A DNA stretch of 64,000 nucleotides from Alitta virens. Its lineage: Eukaryota; Annelida; Polychaeta; Phyllodocida; Nereididae. The notes beneath the pieces are model-generated. The model saw only the letters and a list, made by a program, of their open reading frames with translations. It made no database searches and was not told the DNA's origin. Position 1 is the stretch's first letter. Each line of letters starts with the position of its first letter. Of this stretch, positions 23,391 to 35,357 are shown one piece after another. The DNA is taken from NCBI GenBank assembly GCA_932294295.1, contig OW028579.1:1567085-1631084 (forward strand), given 5' to 3'. The translations under genes were made by a program, and so were the position numbers.

Positions 23391-23576
23391 CAAGGCAGTG
23401 CAAGGCAGTGCAAGGCAGTGCAAGGCAGTGCAAGGCAGTGCAAGGCAGTGCAAGGCAGTGCAAGGCAGTGCAAGGCAGTGCAAGGCAGTGCAAGGCAGTG
23501 CAAGGCAGTGCAAGGCAGTGCAAGGCAGTGCAAGGCAGTGCAAGGCAGTGCAAGGCAGTGCAAGGCAGTGCAAGGC
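23391..23576 (+). repeat. Perfect 10-bp minisatellite, 18.6 copies
   Basis: CAAGGCAGTG is repeated 18 times without a single mismatch and then enters CAAGGC. Overlapping open frames on both strands (strings such as LALPCTALHC) are artefacts of the period. The perfect identity implies recent expansion or strong homogenisation. Confidence 0.98.
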
Positions 23577-25059
23577 CGCTGTTGCTTGAGTTTTGACTTG
23601 GATTTTTTTTAACCTATTATTTCACAAATATATTGATATTAAATATACAAAGCAAATGTGTAGAGGCCCCTCTTCTACAGCACCTGGTTGGCACTGCTCC
23701 TTATAAATACTCAGGAAGGGAGTGTGTTATCCTTACAGATAGCTTCATGTGCAAAAACACCTGGCTAAAACTGTACTGGGAAGATATTAAAAAGTAACTA
23801 ATTCTAAGTATGTCAGGCTTGACAGTTAATTGATTGATAAATAAAATATATATTTATTCAGGGTAACAATTCAGATAAAAATGCTGTTTTACAATTACCC
23901 CTGATAACAATATGCTTCAAGCTCAGCTTAAAAGTGACACGATTTCTTTAAAATTATTTGGCATGTTGTTCCATTAACGACTGGCTCGATACATAAAATA
24001 TTTCTTAAGTGTACACAATCTGGCCATAACCACACATTTATGTTACTAAAAAAAAAGTCAAATATTTAACTAATATTGGCTTAACAGTGCCACGGTGCGA
24101 TTCAACCCTCTTCATAAAAGTCATACACAGTAATATTATTGTGAAATATAATACAGTTCGTTCAGCTGGCAAGTCTTTATTACTTCCTCCATATCAGGTC
24201 CACAATATCGCCTGGAACCATATCTCTCTTAGACACAATATCAAGTGCAAGGCATCACACCCTGCTGCTGCTGTATGATGTATCAACCTACTCTCCACAG
24301 AAGCACAGTTCAGCAAGTGCACCTGCATGATTCTCTCACATAACCGCATAGACAACCTCTGCAAAAGTACTGTCATTGAACTCTTTGAACTTTAGTACAT
24401 ACATCTAGATCTACTTGGAACACGCAAGGAGTGGAGGTTTCTTTACTGCAGTGCTTTCTGCTTTGATATATACTTGACACTGTGACAGAAATTATTCCAT
24501 GACATTTTTGGTTTTTATTGTTGCTTTGTTTGTGTTTTGTTTTTTTTTGCATCAAATAGATTACATTTGTTGGCCAGTCTCAGAATGGAGATGATGACCT
24601 AAAATTCATCAAAACTTAATTATTAAATATAGTAAGGAATCTAAGTGTTTCATTTCATCATTACATCTACCACCTACAGCTGGCCATATTATATTTACAA
24701 TGTTGCCACACTCAGGGATAGATTTGACAAATTAACAGCAGTAACGTTTTACAATGTAATTTCCATAGAGCGTTTAATTTTAAAAAGTAGTATTTATTCT
24801 GGCAATTGGAGCAACTTGCTAAAATTTACCTGCAGACCAACATTTTTCCCAAACACCAAAACTTCATGTTATTTGGACCACCCTACCTATAGCATAGAAC
24901 TGAGTACCAGTAACCATCAATTGGTATGTGTCCTTCGACTCTCATTAAGCTCAGCTGTTGCTCTTGAAGAGTGCCTGGGTCAGGGATCAAACCCAGCCTG
25001 TCATTTTTCCGTGTTATTTTGCAACATGTTGAAAAGATATTGACTGGAAAGTAAACACA
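23577..25059. other. Low-copy sequence with one dispersed block
   Basis: The block 24622-24691 (ATTAAATATAGTAAGGAATC ... ACCTACAGCTGGCCATATTA) is the reverse complement of 28827-28897. A 132-codon frame (24645-25043) runs across this repeat and has no recognisable domain. At 24970-24995 a GGATCAAACCC motif resembles a decayed box B. Confidence 0.45.
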
Positions 25060-25330
25060 AATCAGTGCCAACTATCACCACTTCACACCATGGAAAATGA
25101 GTAATTAGGTTTATCGGCTGACTAAGTCATTCAGTGAGAACAATAAAAAAATTTAGAAGCAGAATTTAATATTGCCATTTCACTGCATGAAAATGATGAT
25201 TGTGGAAAAACAACAGCATTTCAAGATTAGTAATGTAAAATAGATTAAGGTACATAGGAAGACTGTAAAACAGCGTGCACATAATCCTACGAAGAAATAT
25301 AAAGACTGCTGCATGGCCCTCATTCCGCGA
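25060..25330 (+). repeat. Left arm of a large inverted repeat
   Basis: It pairs with 25970-26270. Shared phrases, after reverse complement, include TTCTGCTTCT, CCTAATTAC-CATTTTC, GTGATAGTNGGCACTGA and ATCATCATTTTCATGCAG. The arms are about 270-300 bp and moderately diverged. The spacer is ~640 bp. Confidence 0.7.
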
Positions 25331-25969
25331 ACTCGGACGCAACTGAGGGCCAAGATTGCTCGGCCAGATCAAACCCAGGACCTACAGCTTTCTCAATTCT
25401 GTTAAGAACCTCTCTTCTACGACGCTAAAACTTCAACTCATTATTTTTTATTACGTAAAATATTTATGGCAAATCTTCACACGACGACATCTAATGATGT
25501 GTACTTAATTTCACCTCGGGTTCGCTTCATTTATTTAGAGAGCATAAATGGGATCCAGGTGTACTTTGTACCTATTGCCCTTTTCACATGGAGTTCTAAG
25601 TTTGCAACAAATTCAGTGTCTCATTCAATAATCAGTGGCAAAACATACTTATAAAATTAGAAGCATTTCGTGCTGTACTGACGACTGCAAATGGTTTATT
25701 TAGAGCAAAATATGTCTATCAAATAAAATTACTAAATCACTTATTACATAAGATGTTTTGAAGTGCTCTTGATCTAAACAAATACATCACCAACCTTGAC
25801 ATGTTTTCACCACGTTTTGGAAAATTAAATGAATTGCATATAATATAAATATTTATTCTATTACTGCCCAAGTTTTGGTCCGACGTCATCTAAGTCTGTA
25901 CCTCATCGCCCAGTTTGTATATACATACATTTATACATTTACCCCATGGGTGGGGTATTATCTAGACAA
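25331..25969. other. Spacer of the inverted repeat
   Basis: The spacer holds AT-rich sequence without a recognised gene. A family G core (TTTACCCCATGGGTGGGGTA) lies at about 25938-25957, next to the right arm. At 25364-25380, GATCAAACCCAGGACC resembles an eroded box B region. Confidence 0.5.
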
Positions 25970-26270
25970 GGGCCATGCAGCAGTGTTTATACTTTTTGTG
26001 GGATTCTATACGCACACAATTATACAACATTTTAGCCTATCCGAATCAATTGTCTGCTAAAAAATAATGAGTGCACACGCTATTACTAATCTTGACTTGC
26101 TGCTATTTTTCAACAATCATCATTTTCATGCAGCGAATCAGAAATTTTAATTTCTGCTTCTTTAAACATTTTAGGCGTCATCACTTATTAGATTAGTCAT
26201 CCCTGATTAAAACCTAATTACTTATTTTCATTGATGTGAAATGGTGATAGTAGGCACTGAGGTGCGTATA
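25970..26270 (-). repeat. Right arm of a large inverted repeat
   Basis: This is the partner of 25060-25330 in opposite orientation. Its inner edge joins the family G core, suggesting that both arms belong to family G-type elements inserted head to head, or to one foldback element. Confidence 0.7.
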
Positions 26271-27313
26271 TTGTCCAAACTGAATATTTGTCAGCCCGTT
26301 GCAATCTGCCCCTGCATGGATATGATAATATATATATGTCTTTTATTTGACAGCTGCATGTCATTCATGACATATGTGTCACATTGTAAATAGAAAATCC
26401 AAAGTAAATGGCATACAATAACAATTAAAGAATAATAGAAAAGTAGTAAATAAAACTAGGTTCCAGATAAGATAAAGATTTGTTACAATACACTAGCAAC
26501 ATAATAATGTACAGTTTCAATGTGAAGTTCAATCTTGTTATATCTATATATATAAATCGTACAGCATTATCCATAACAAATGTCCTAACACATAGGTAAT
26601 TAAAAGGAACGTATATACATGTATTTAAAAATATACAAGATCGAAGATATGGTATACAAATGTTTATAATGCAGAGACTCTCAGAATGATGGTCAACATG
26701 TTTAATGCCGGACGATTTATGATGACTCAAACATTTATTAGGCATCAATATTTACCAGAAATTTTCCAAGGGATTTTAACAACAATTTGATACTTAGATT
26801 AGAATTCTAACTCATGTGTAGTATTGTGTACTTTCACTGTAGGACAAAGACCTGAGGAAATTGAGAAACGATTTTGCTTATTTGGTAAAATCCCTGCATA
26901 GTGTTTAGGCAAGATATGTTGCTCACAATGTCATGCATGGAACATTGCCAGGGATCAATAAACAATTGGCATCATTTTGGATTAAACAGGCAACGATGGC
27001 TAGAGACAGGAAAGTAGGGTGCAAAAACCTACACATCGTGGCTGCATGCTGCCATTTTGAACCAGTTACTAAGAAACCACTGCAAAAATCATATTTTGCC
27101 TCCAGCAGGTCTTTACATTTTATAAAATAATTTTCCCACTCACAACATGACATTCTTGCAGAAGACGCCAAGAAACTGCTTTTAACTTAAATGTAACTTT
27201 TTTGTTTTTCACGAACTTATTCATTCACATATTATATTGCATATACAAGACTTGGTTCACTTTTCAAAAATGACTTTGTCGTTTACCCTTTGATCGAAAT
27301 ACTAAATAATATT
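26271..27313. other. Low-copy sequence, no supported gene
   Basis: A 107-codon minus frame (26425-26748) and opposed frames at 26923-27171 carry no recognisable motif and no splice support. Confidence 0.4.
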
Positions 27314-27639
27314 TTATAGAGTCTTTTAACTGAGCAGCCCTAAATTCAACAAAACACAAGTTATTCCTCTCCTCTTATTACTCATTTTGCTTTTCAGACA
27401 TAGTAGGTCGTAACCCACAGATTCGATAAATATAACTTTCTCAGGCAAATAAAAAAAATCAATTGAATGATAAGATGTCAAATATACATTAAAATGCACT
27501 AAAAATACTGCTGCTTGGATGCACTTTGCTTCAGCCAATCACAGTCAAGGGCGGGAACATTTTCAGCCAATAGAATTGCAGTATTCTGTCATAGCCACCT
27601 GGTGGAAATACAGAGAACCCTCCGTGAAAATCCACTATT
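27314..27639 (+). mobile_element. Family B MITE-like element, near full length
   Basis: It has both ends: TATAGAGTCTTTTAACTGAG at the left and GTGAAAATCCACTATT at the right. Interior blocks, including GGGCGGGAAC and CCACCTGGTGG, match the other copies. It lies in the same orientation as 1909-2232. Confidence 0.85.
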
Positions 27640-28826
27640 AAACAGAATGAGAATTGCATCTCCCTATTAAGTCAGTATTCGGTGCATTACTTACTGGCCT
27701 AGTAGCGAGGTGTTCCTAATTATGACAGGTGCATTTTATAATCTATATTTATGAGGTAAATTTTTGATGTTAGGTTTACTATATATTAAGTTGTCTTTCA
27801 CTGTAATAGTTACTTATCTAGAAATATCGTAACAGTAATAGTAATAATATAAGTACTACAACATTTCTGGCCAAATATATGTTTATATATATGTTTATAT
27901 TTTGCTGATTAATATCTATTTGCAACAATCCAAACACAATGTAATATTTAAATGTATGGCACCCTCAAATATTTGTTTTAGAGAATAATAACAAAATTGT
28001 GATACATATTGATTGTGATTCATGGTGTCTGCATTGCCCCAGGTCTTATCAGACAAATTATACTTCAAAGGTTATATTGACTATTGTCATTAAAATTGAA
28101 TGAGAAGAATCGCTCAGTTGCATTCACAAGTTATATCAATCAATATACCAGCTTATTGTGACAATATATCCTGACAATGCCCATAAATTTACATATGGTA
28201 TTTACTTTTCAGAGAGAAAATAAGACACCAGCTGGTGAATCAATTATTTATTCTTATGAAAATCAATTGGATTTTATGTGAAGTGTGATGAAATGTGGAT
28301 CTATAAACACAAAGAGAATCTGGGCATGGTTTCCTGGCAACAATGAAGACACAGTAATAATTAGAATTTGACATTACATCAATAGTTTAACTAAATTGTA
28401 TTAACTTAAAGTGAAATGTAAGTACTGAATACCAGCTATTGACATAGGGTAGCTGTACCAATAATTTGCATAAGATGTTTTGCCAAGACGTAAAAAGTAT
28501 TTTAGCAAGTTTGAATTATCAATTAAGGGCGGATTCAGAACATTTTTCATGGGGGGGGGGGGGGGGGTTGACAAATTAAAATGTATTGCGGGGAACAATG
28601 AATTCTAAATTTTAAAATGAAAATGTACTAGGCCAAGGGGGAGGGGTTAAAACTCCCACTCCCTAAATCCGCTACTGTAATTTAGTCCGTTTATCATTTT
28701 TGTTGTATTACTCTCCCCGTCTTTTACATGTATGATCAAAGTGTTATTAATTTTTGAAATATTGCCTTTTATTGCATAGTGTTATGTAGGATTGTTGCAA
28801 AGACTTGTCAATGATGGATAGTCAGC
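27640..28826. other. Low-copy AT-rich sequence with a G17 tract
   Basis: Seventeen consecutive G occur at 28551-28567, followed by TTGAC and soon by GGGGGAGGGG near 28638. No genes are recognised. Confidence 0.5.
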
Positions 28827-28897
28827 TAATATGGTCAGCTGTAGGTGGTAGATGTAATGATGAGATGTTACACTAAGATTCCTTACTATATTTAATT
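28827..28897 (-). repeat. Dispersed block, inverse copy of 24622-24691
   Basis: About 70 bp reads as the reverse complement of 24622-24691 with few mismatches (CAGCTGTAGGTGGTAGATGT shared). It runs directly into a family G core (TTTACCCCATCGGGTAGG) at 28912, so it may be the flank of that family. Confidence 0.65.
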
Positions 28898-28965
28898 TAC
28901 GCCTTTACCCCATCGGGTAGGACCCTTTATACTTGCCTGAACACAGATGTTTCCTGCAAACCTCC
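28898..28965 (+). repeat. Family G core fragment
   Basis: GCCTTTACCCCATCGGGTAG followed by TATACTTGCCTGAACACAG matches the core order of family G. Only the central part is recognisable. Confidence 0.55.
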
Positions 28966-29194
28966 TGACCTGAGATTGACCTCAGAATGAGTACTCAGTG
29001 TAATGATATTGATGTAATGTGGCACCAGGTTTAATTAGCAAACATACTAATAATAATATACAGCCCCACTATACTACTGAGAATCAAAACATCTTCGTTA
29101 TATCAATTGGTTTTACTAAGTAACAGAACTTGTGTTGCTGCATCATATCTGATAAAGTATCGCAGGCAAATATAATGATGAAATGGTTTAGCTC

Positions 29195-29322
29195 AAGGGT
29201 GGGCTAACTTAGTTGTCCCAGCATAGATGCATAGCATAAATGGCCATTGTTTTGCAAACGACAAATTATATCTCATGCCTGGATTTGAACCAAGATCATT
29301 CAGATGACCTTCCAATGCACAG
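29195..29322 (-). mobile_element. Family G copy with tRNA-like box B
   Basis: On the minus strand, GGTTCAAATCC (29281-29291) is a perfect RNA polymerase III box B. Downstream come GGCATGAGATA, then CATCTATGCTGGGACAAC and GCCCACCC, the family G core. Upstream, the head is interrupted by the family B element at 29323, so box A is lost. This suggests family G is a second tRNA-derived SINE. Confidence 0.55.
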
Positions 29323-29647
29323 AATAGTGGATTTTCACGGAAGGTTCTCTGTATTTCCACCAGGTGGCTAAACCAGAATAATGCAATTCTATTGGCTGAA
29401 AAAGTTCCAGCCCTTGACTGTGATTGGCTGAAGCGAAGTGCATCCTAGCAGCAGTATTTTTAGTGCATTTTAATGCATATTTGACACTTTATCATTTAGT
29501 TGATTTTTGTTATTTTTCTGAGAAAGTTATATTTATGGAATCAGTTAGTTATTACCTACTGTGTCTGAAAAGCAAAACGACTTATAAGAGGAGAGGAAGG
29601 ACTTATGTCCTGCTGAATTCAGGGCTGTTCAGTGAAAATACTCCATT
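29323..29647 (-). mobile_element. Family B MITE-like element, full length
   Basis: It begins AATAGTGGATTTTCACGGAA and ends AGTGAAAATACTCCATT, so both ends are present. It interrupts a family G SINE just upstream of its box B. The 124-codon frame at 29424-29798 crosses the element and is also seen, broken, in the other copies. I treat it as non-coding. Confidence 0.85.
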
Positions 29648-30826
29648 GCATAACTGCCAACAAATTCCCATCATCATTTTTGTTCATCCCGTTGAATCTG
29701 TTTTTGCCTTTTTGAATTTGTTTGCAACAATACCATGCATGGCAACTGGCCACAAATCAATGGAAAATTGGCATCATCATGGGAAACGCAAGGTTTGATG
29801 CACTGAGCTGTTCAGATTGGTGTAAAAATGACATTTGCCAAGTGCAATGGCCTGGTATAATGTGCGAATATCCTGACACACTTCTCTCTGTAGGGATAAC
29901 TACTGAAACTGAGTACAGTGTATGCAATTTAATAGGTTGGGGGGGGGGGGGGGTTGAATTGGAATACTGTACTGTGATTGTATGTAGTTTATTGTATTGT
30001 ATTGTATTGTATTGTATTGGTTACACAGTTTGCACATATTAAATATATTGAGCATCACAGCAGATTTCATACAGACTCGGTAACTAAACTACAAGAGATC
30101 GAAATCAATCACGTGAATACAGAACTTCCATAGGCTAATGCAGTCCCTCAATAAGCCAATGAGAGTCCAGCAGGCTGCATTCACATGGTGTCCCCTGGAT
30201 TTTAGTTTCCAAGTCTATGAAATCTGCTGTAACGTTGTAAGCATGGCATTGGTTTTTGTGTTTTCTTGGTAGTTTCATGGTAGTTTGCTTTGCTGCTTTG
30301 ATATTGAATTAAGTAATTAAAGTAGATTTCAAGGTACGGACTTTAACCAACCAAATGATAGTAATTTTGCATTAGTTTTCACCTTCAATTTAGTCTGGTT
30401 TCGGCAACTTGTACCTTGAAGGAAGTCAGCTGAGTTAAAAGACATATAAAGGATGGCAGCCAAATGCCTGTTTGAAATTGCAGCTTACCAAGCCAAATTT
30501 GGTGCCTAATGATGGGATTTAGCTGTTGACACAAAATCAGTTCGGGAATGACAAATCTATCATTATCCTCTAAAATAAAGTAATTCATCCTAAAAAGTTT
30601 CAAGTGAAGATTGTCCAGAAGTTTCTTCAAAGCCGATGTAGATTTTTGGCGACTAGAGAACTTGAAAATGTTTCATGATATTGCTGGTTCTTTATTCCAC
30701 CCCATCAAACATGACAGCAAAAAGATGAACTGCCGCTGAAGTGGAGAAACTCAGACTCGCTAAGCCGTCATGATATTGCTGAACATATGGTGCTGCACAA
30801 TGTATGGTATAAATGCAACAGTCCTA
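29648..30826. other. Low-copy sequence with G15 tract and (TATTG)n
   Basis: G15 lies at 29939-29953 and a pentamer array of TATTG, about seven copies, at 29986-30020. The rest has short frames without recognisable motifs. Confidence 0.5.
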
Positions 30827-30981
30827 CATGGCCGATTGTGCCACGTGCGTTTTCCATGCATTTGGATAATCGCATGGAAAATGCATTACATGGTTTTTGC
30901 CTCATTATAATTAGCTAAAAACCATGCGTTTCCATGCGTTTATCCTTCTCATGGAAAATGCGCGTGGCACATTTGGCCATG
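30827..30981 (+). mobile_element. Family C palindromic MITE, 155 bp
   Basis: It begins CATGGCCGATTGTGCCACGT and ends ACGCGTGG... no exact block beyond GGCACATTTGGCCATG is claimed; TA lies outside both ends. The interior TTTTGCCTCATTATAATTAG matches the 21066 copy in orientation. Confidence 0.87.
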
Positions 30982-32121
30982 TAGTAGGATGGCAAACAGT
31001 TTGAGTTTATATTGACCATAAAAATACAATGGTCCAAACTCCTGTACTTAATAAAACTATTCAATGACATTCATATTAACACATGTAAAGAACTATTCTA
31101 TTCACAAATAAGTCATAATTAAGCACCAATCGTTGTGTGTCTTTTCAAATTGCTCCGACACTTCGTGCTATGGCATTCGCACAACGTTAGTGTCTGATGT
31201 TTAGACAGCCACAAGCTAGAATCCGCTATGGCAGAGATTGGTTTTTACTTCTTCCGCACTTCCTCTCTTTACTGACACCGGGGTCATTACCTCGAAAGAT
31301 CTTTGTTACGAACCTACGACTCATTTCCTTCCATTTGTCGTTGGCTCCTCGATCAATATCTGCAATCAAGACTTGGTATTTGTCAGAGAAGAATCAATCT
31401 TTCATTGAAAGGATGATCACAAAATCGACTCACTCGGAATGCTTGTCTCTCGTCACGCGGAATTTCTCCACACGGAAGCGGGCTTTGGAATCGGTGCTTT
31501 TCAAATCAGCCTAAAGTAGAAGCTTCGCTGAGCATTTTGTTTTGGGGATTATCATTCTATTATGACTCTAGATTATGAGTGTTGATATTAAGTCCCTCTC
31601 AACCGCAATTTAGAAGTTATACAGTAGGCAGGCATAATAATATCACTACCACATTGCTATGTCACAGACTCCCCACTTAGCCAAAAGAATAACTTGCTGG
31701 GTAATCATTGGTGAACATACTGCCTTCTGGACATCTCATTCAAAATACTTCCGCCTTATATTTTGTATATTGAGTTCTGGAGGAGAGAAAGTTGTCATGA
31801 GGAGAAGTTAAACCCAGGATCTTTACATGAACTCATCATTGTCTTAATTGAAAAGCACTTGTCTTCATGCAAGCTAGATGTATGCTTGACCATTTCCAAG
31901 AGTGGCAGTTGTTTAACCAAATTTTAACTGAAGTAACAAGTCAAAAGATGAAGATAGCATAGATGAACCAAATTGTTTTAGAATGTCTAAGAATATCCTT
32001 TATATTTGTTTAATTCTCTTTAATACACGTAAATCACATGCAGGATTGGTGTAAAAGGTAGACTGACAACCCTTTCCTCATCACAACCGAACTTTAGTTA
32101 TAAGCAGTGTAAAAGCACCCA
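30982..32121. other. Low-copy sequence, no supported gene
   Basis: A 105-codon frame (31197-31514) has a reasonable residue mix but no recognisable domain, no splice evidence and no homologous copy here. A GTTAAACCCAGGATC phrase near 31808 resembles a decayed box B. Confidence 0.4.
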
Positions 32122-32683
32122 CACTGTAAAAAAATTACTGTAGTTTTACGGCATCTAACTGGCAAACTTTTGCACAGTATTTTGCTGCAAAAGTTATGGT
32201 CGGTCATTCGTAATATAGAACAAACGGATGTTTGCCGTAAAATCTACAGCCCATGCATCTGTTAAGTTGTGATGATCACTACCGTAAAATCATAGACAGG
32301 GCACCTTACTGTAAATTACTGTTGTACTTTCATGTTGGCCCTACAAATGAGCCCTAAAAATAAGCAAATGTCGGGCTATCTACCGTGAATTTTACGGTAT
32401 ACTATAGTTGAAATTTACAGCAAAACGGTGTAGTCCCATAAAATATGAAGTGACATGCTGTGTGGTGAATTTGGTGTATTTCACAGCAATTTACTGGATA
32501 AATTATGATACAATGTCATTTTCTTTGCCTTAGCTGTAAATGTTATAGCATTATGCCTTAGGATAGATTCACTGCATCTTGCCATAAAAGATTCATGGTA
32601 GCAGGCTGCGTATCAAATTAACAGTATTTTACTGTAAAAACTACGGTTTAATTGCAAGACAACTACAGAAACTCATTACAGTG
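32122..32683 (+). mobile_element. Family F MITE-like element, 562 bp
   Basis: The ends CACTGTAA and TTACAGTG are inverted. The interior is full of TTTACGG, CCGTAAAAT, TTTACTGTAAA and similar self-complementary words in both orientations. A related partial copy is at 36931-37135. The CACTGTAA-type end is common in hAT-like MITEs of animals, but the superfamily is an inference. Confidence 0.65.
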
Positions 32684-32815
32684 CATGTTCTACATGGGTC
32701 CAACTGTAACAAGACTGTATTGGATATTATTGGATTTAAATTCAGTGATGTCTAATATAGAGATAGCAGACTTTAATGAACCTCAAAAACATGCACACCA
32801 GACCCCAGGCACATC

Positions 32816-33121
32816 CCTGAGTATAGCGAATCCAAATGAATGCCCATATTTGGCGTCAATTAAATATTAAAAAATACCACTTTTTTTGCCAAAATTTTTT
32901 CTATCACAGAAGAGGAATAATATTTGCGTAGCATAGCATGGGTTTGGGGGCAGCCCCCGATAAAAAAAAATTAAATAAACGATGTCTTGTCTTGAAAATG
33001 AAAATTCTGTAATTTAGAGCAGTCGTTTTTGTGACGTCATTTATTGAATTCAGGGATATGACGTCATAGGCATGAAAAAAAGGCTAGCTACATAAGGTCA
33101 TAAATTTGGGTCCACTGTACT
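32816..33121 (+). mobile_element. Family M element, diverged copy
   Basis: The left end (GTATAGCGAATCCAAATG, then GCCCATATTTGGCG) and the right end (GGTCATAAATTTGGGTCC, then ACTGTAC) are inverted relative to each other and match the ends of 58940-59131. The interior holds a small hairpin (GGGGGCAGCCCCC) and two TGACGTCAT palindromes. Confidence 0.55.
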
Positions 33122-33502
33122 TTTTCCACATCCCTTTGTCTGACATCAATAATACGATTCCATGTCAGCTTCCTAGATATTGTGTTGACAAATCTACCAA
33201 ACATGGCGCGATGCCACGGATCAATATATAACTGGCATAAAATAGGATTTGCTAAATTTATCAAGCATACAAAATTGGCAAGATGCGATGCTTTAGTGTG
33301 TCAGGTGCAGTAATGCAGAATGATGCGCACTGTGTAATAGGATGCTTTTTTCATTGAACTTAGGTGAAACAAGGGCATTTTCATTTACATGCTAAATGGC
33401 ATCATTTTATATCTATAATGCTTGAAACCTGAAGGACTGTCAAAAGAGATTTATTGAGCATATTGGTGACCTGTTGTATAGGGTATACATACTCACAACA
33501 TT
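33122..33502. other. Low-copy sequence, nothing recognised
   Basis: No repeats or frames of interest occur before the SINE target site. Confidence 0.4.
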
Positions 33503-33700
33503 TCAATTTCATTTGGAGTGTGTGTGTGTGATTAGGGTGTATTTCTCCACCAGTTGGGCTAACTAGGACAGGCAGGGACCATGGCAATGAGATGAAGGAG
33601 GAAACAGCAATCCAACTTAGGCTTGACCGGGAATCGAACCCGGTTGAAAGCCCAGAGCGCTACCACTGAGCTAGGCCCCCGCCCCTCAATTTCATTTGGA
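33503..33700 (-). mobile_element. SINE family A with 15-bp target duplication
   Basis: The element occupies 33518-33685. TCAATTTCATTTGGA stands directly on both sides (33503-33517 and 33686-33700), a typical duplication from LINE-type target-primed insertion. The head contains box B (GGTTCGATTCCCGG on the minus strand). Part of the body and head is shortened. Confidence 0.95.
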
Positions 33701-34679
33701 AAAATTAAATATACTGGTAAACTTTATACTGAAACATAGCGAGACAACCTACAACTAGTTTATCTGACAACAAATTCCAATTAATTAAATGGATTATTAT
33801 TCCAGCGGTACCTTTTTGGTAACAGTGTGAGATTAAATAGATAAATGTCCCATCCCACTCTCATAATAATTCATAAGCATTTGCACTAAAAATTATTAGT
33901 CCTAGCTTGAGTCATTAAAAGCAGTCATACATTGCACCTTTGTTAGTGTCTGACTTCGTAATTAGTCAGAATGAAAACTTATCAAAATGAGTATCATGAT
34001 TGACGACTTTTAGTCATTTTAGTAACCATTCCTATAGACTGTGCTTCAGCAGTTAAAAGGTATATTTAAGTTTTGGGTATCTGTTTAACCTGAAATACTT
34101 CAGTTGACTGTCATCATTCTTCGTCAAGGTGGATTTACTATGATGTGTTGACATGTGATCAGGCACAACAGATGAGTTCACTCCTGACCAGTGCAACCAA
34201 AATAGTGAGTAATTTCTCAATCTCATTTAATTGTTCACTTACTTAACACTTTGTAGCACCGATTAGCCATCATATATATGAACTTGTGATATTCATGTAT
34301 ACAATTAAATGCATGAAACTGATGATGGTATCAATGGCATGAACTATAGCTATCGTAGGTCTGCAGCAGTGAAGCCAAACACTAATATACATGTACATTA
34401 AAATGACACAGTTCCACAGATCAATAATAATTTGGCGGCGCTGTAAAGATACCAGGAGGTTTCATATATCAGAATATATGTGTGGATATGCAGGCTGGTG
34501 CCAAGTGGTGTGGTAGCCAAGGTAGCTAAGTTTTTACAAAGTTTAAGGCATCTTGAATGTCTACCACATGTCTCTATCATTAAGCTGTCTCTGAATAAAG
34601 ATAGACTTTCGATAAAGACAAAAAAAGCTCCAACATGACTTCCTTGTGACAATGATTGGTTACATTTGGCGTCATAATC
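33701..34679. other. Low-copy sequence, nothing recognised
   Basis: Several TAATT/ATTA words lie near 33850-33970 (AATAATTCATAAGCATTTGC). An 84-codon minus frame at 34398 has no recognised motif. Confidence 0.4.
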
Positions 34680-35357
34680 AGTGATCTAATAGTGAGGTAA
34701 TCTAATAGCGAGGTCATCTAATAGCGAGGTCATCTCATAGTGATCAAGGTAATCTAATAGTGAGGTGATCTAATAGCGAGGTCATCTGATAGTGAAGTGG
34801 TCTGATAGTGAGGTGATCTGATAGTGAGATGATCTGATAGTGAGGTGATCTGATAGCGAGGTGATCTGATAACGAGGTGATCTGATAGTGAGGTGATCTG
34901 ATAGCGAGGTGATCTGATAATGAGGTGATCTGATAGTGAGGTGATCTGATAGTAAGGTGATCTAAAAGCGAGGTGATCTGATAGTGAAGTGGTCTGATAG
35001 CGAGGTGATCTGATAGTGAGATGATCTGATAGTGAGGTGATCTGATGGCGAGGTGATCTGATAATGAGGTGATCTGATAGCGAGGTGATCTGATAGCGAG
35101 GTGATCTGATAGTGAGATGATCTGATAGCGTGGTGATCTGATAGTGAGGTGATCTGATAGTGAGATGATCTGATAGTGAGGTGATCTCATAGCGAGGTGA
35201 TCTGATAGTGATGTGATCTGATAGTGAGGTGATCTCATAGCGAGGTGATCTGATAGCGAGGTGATCTGATAGCAAGGTGATCTAATAGCGAGGTGATCTG
35301 ATAGCGAGGTGATCTGATAGTGAGGTGATCTAATAGCAAGGTGATCAGATAGTGAGG
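34680..35357 (+). repeat. 16-bp minisatellite, about 42 copies
   Basis: The unit is GAGGTGATCTGATAGT with frequent TAGTG/TAGCG variation. It is more regular in the middle and degenerate at both ends. Nearly every unit contains a GATC site. The unit resembles the GAGGTGGTCTTAATAGT word of family L (56645-57125). Minus-strand frames of 164 and 173 codons are artefacts. Confidence 0.97.

Noticed and set aside
23241..23612. Several frames with LALPCTALHC or KAVQGSARQC strings
   Set aside because: They arise from a perfect 10-bp repeat read in three phases on both strands.
29424..29798. 124-codon frame beginning in a family B element
   Set aside because: Parallel frames in the other family B copies are broken at different places, and the frame crosses the element border.
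31197..31514. 105-codon frame
   Set aside because: No motif, no conserved copy in the window, and no exon borders I can support.
34744..35275. 164- and 173-codon frames
   Set aside because: They come from the 16-bp minisatellite read in different phases.
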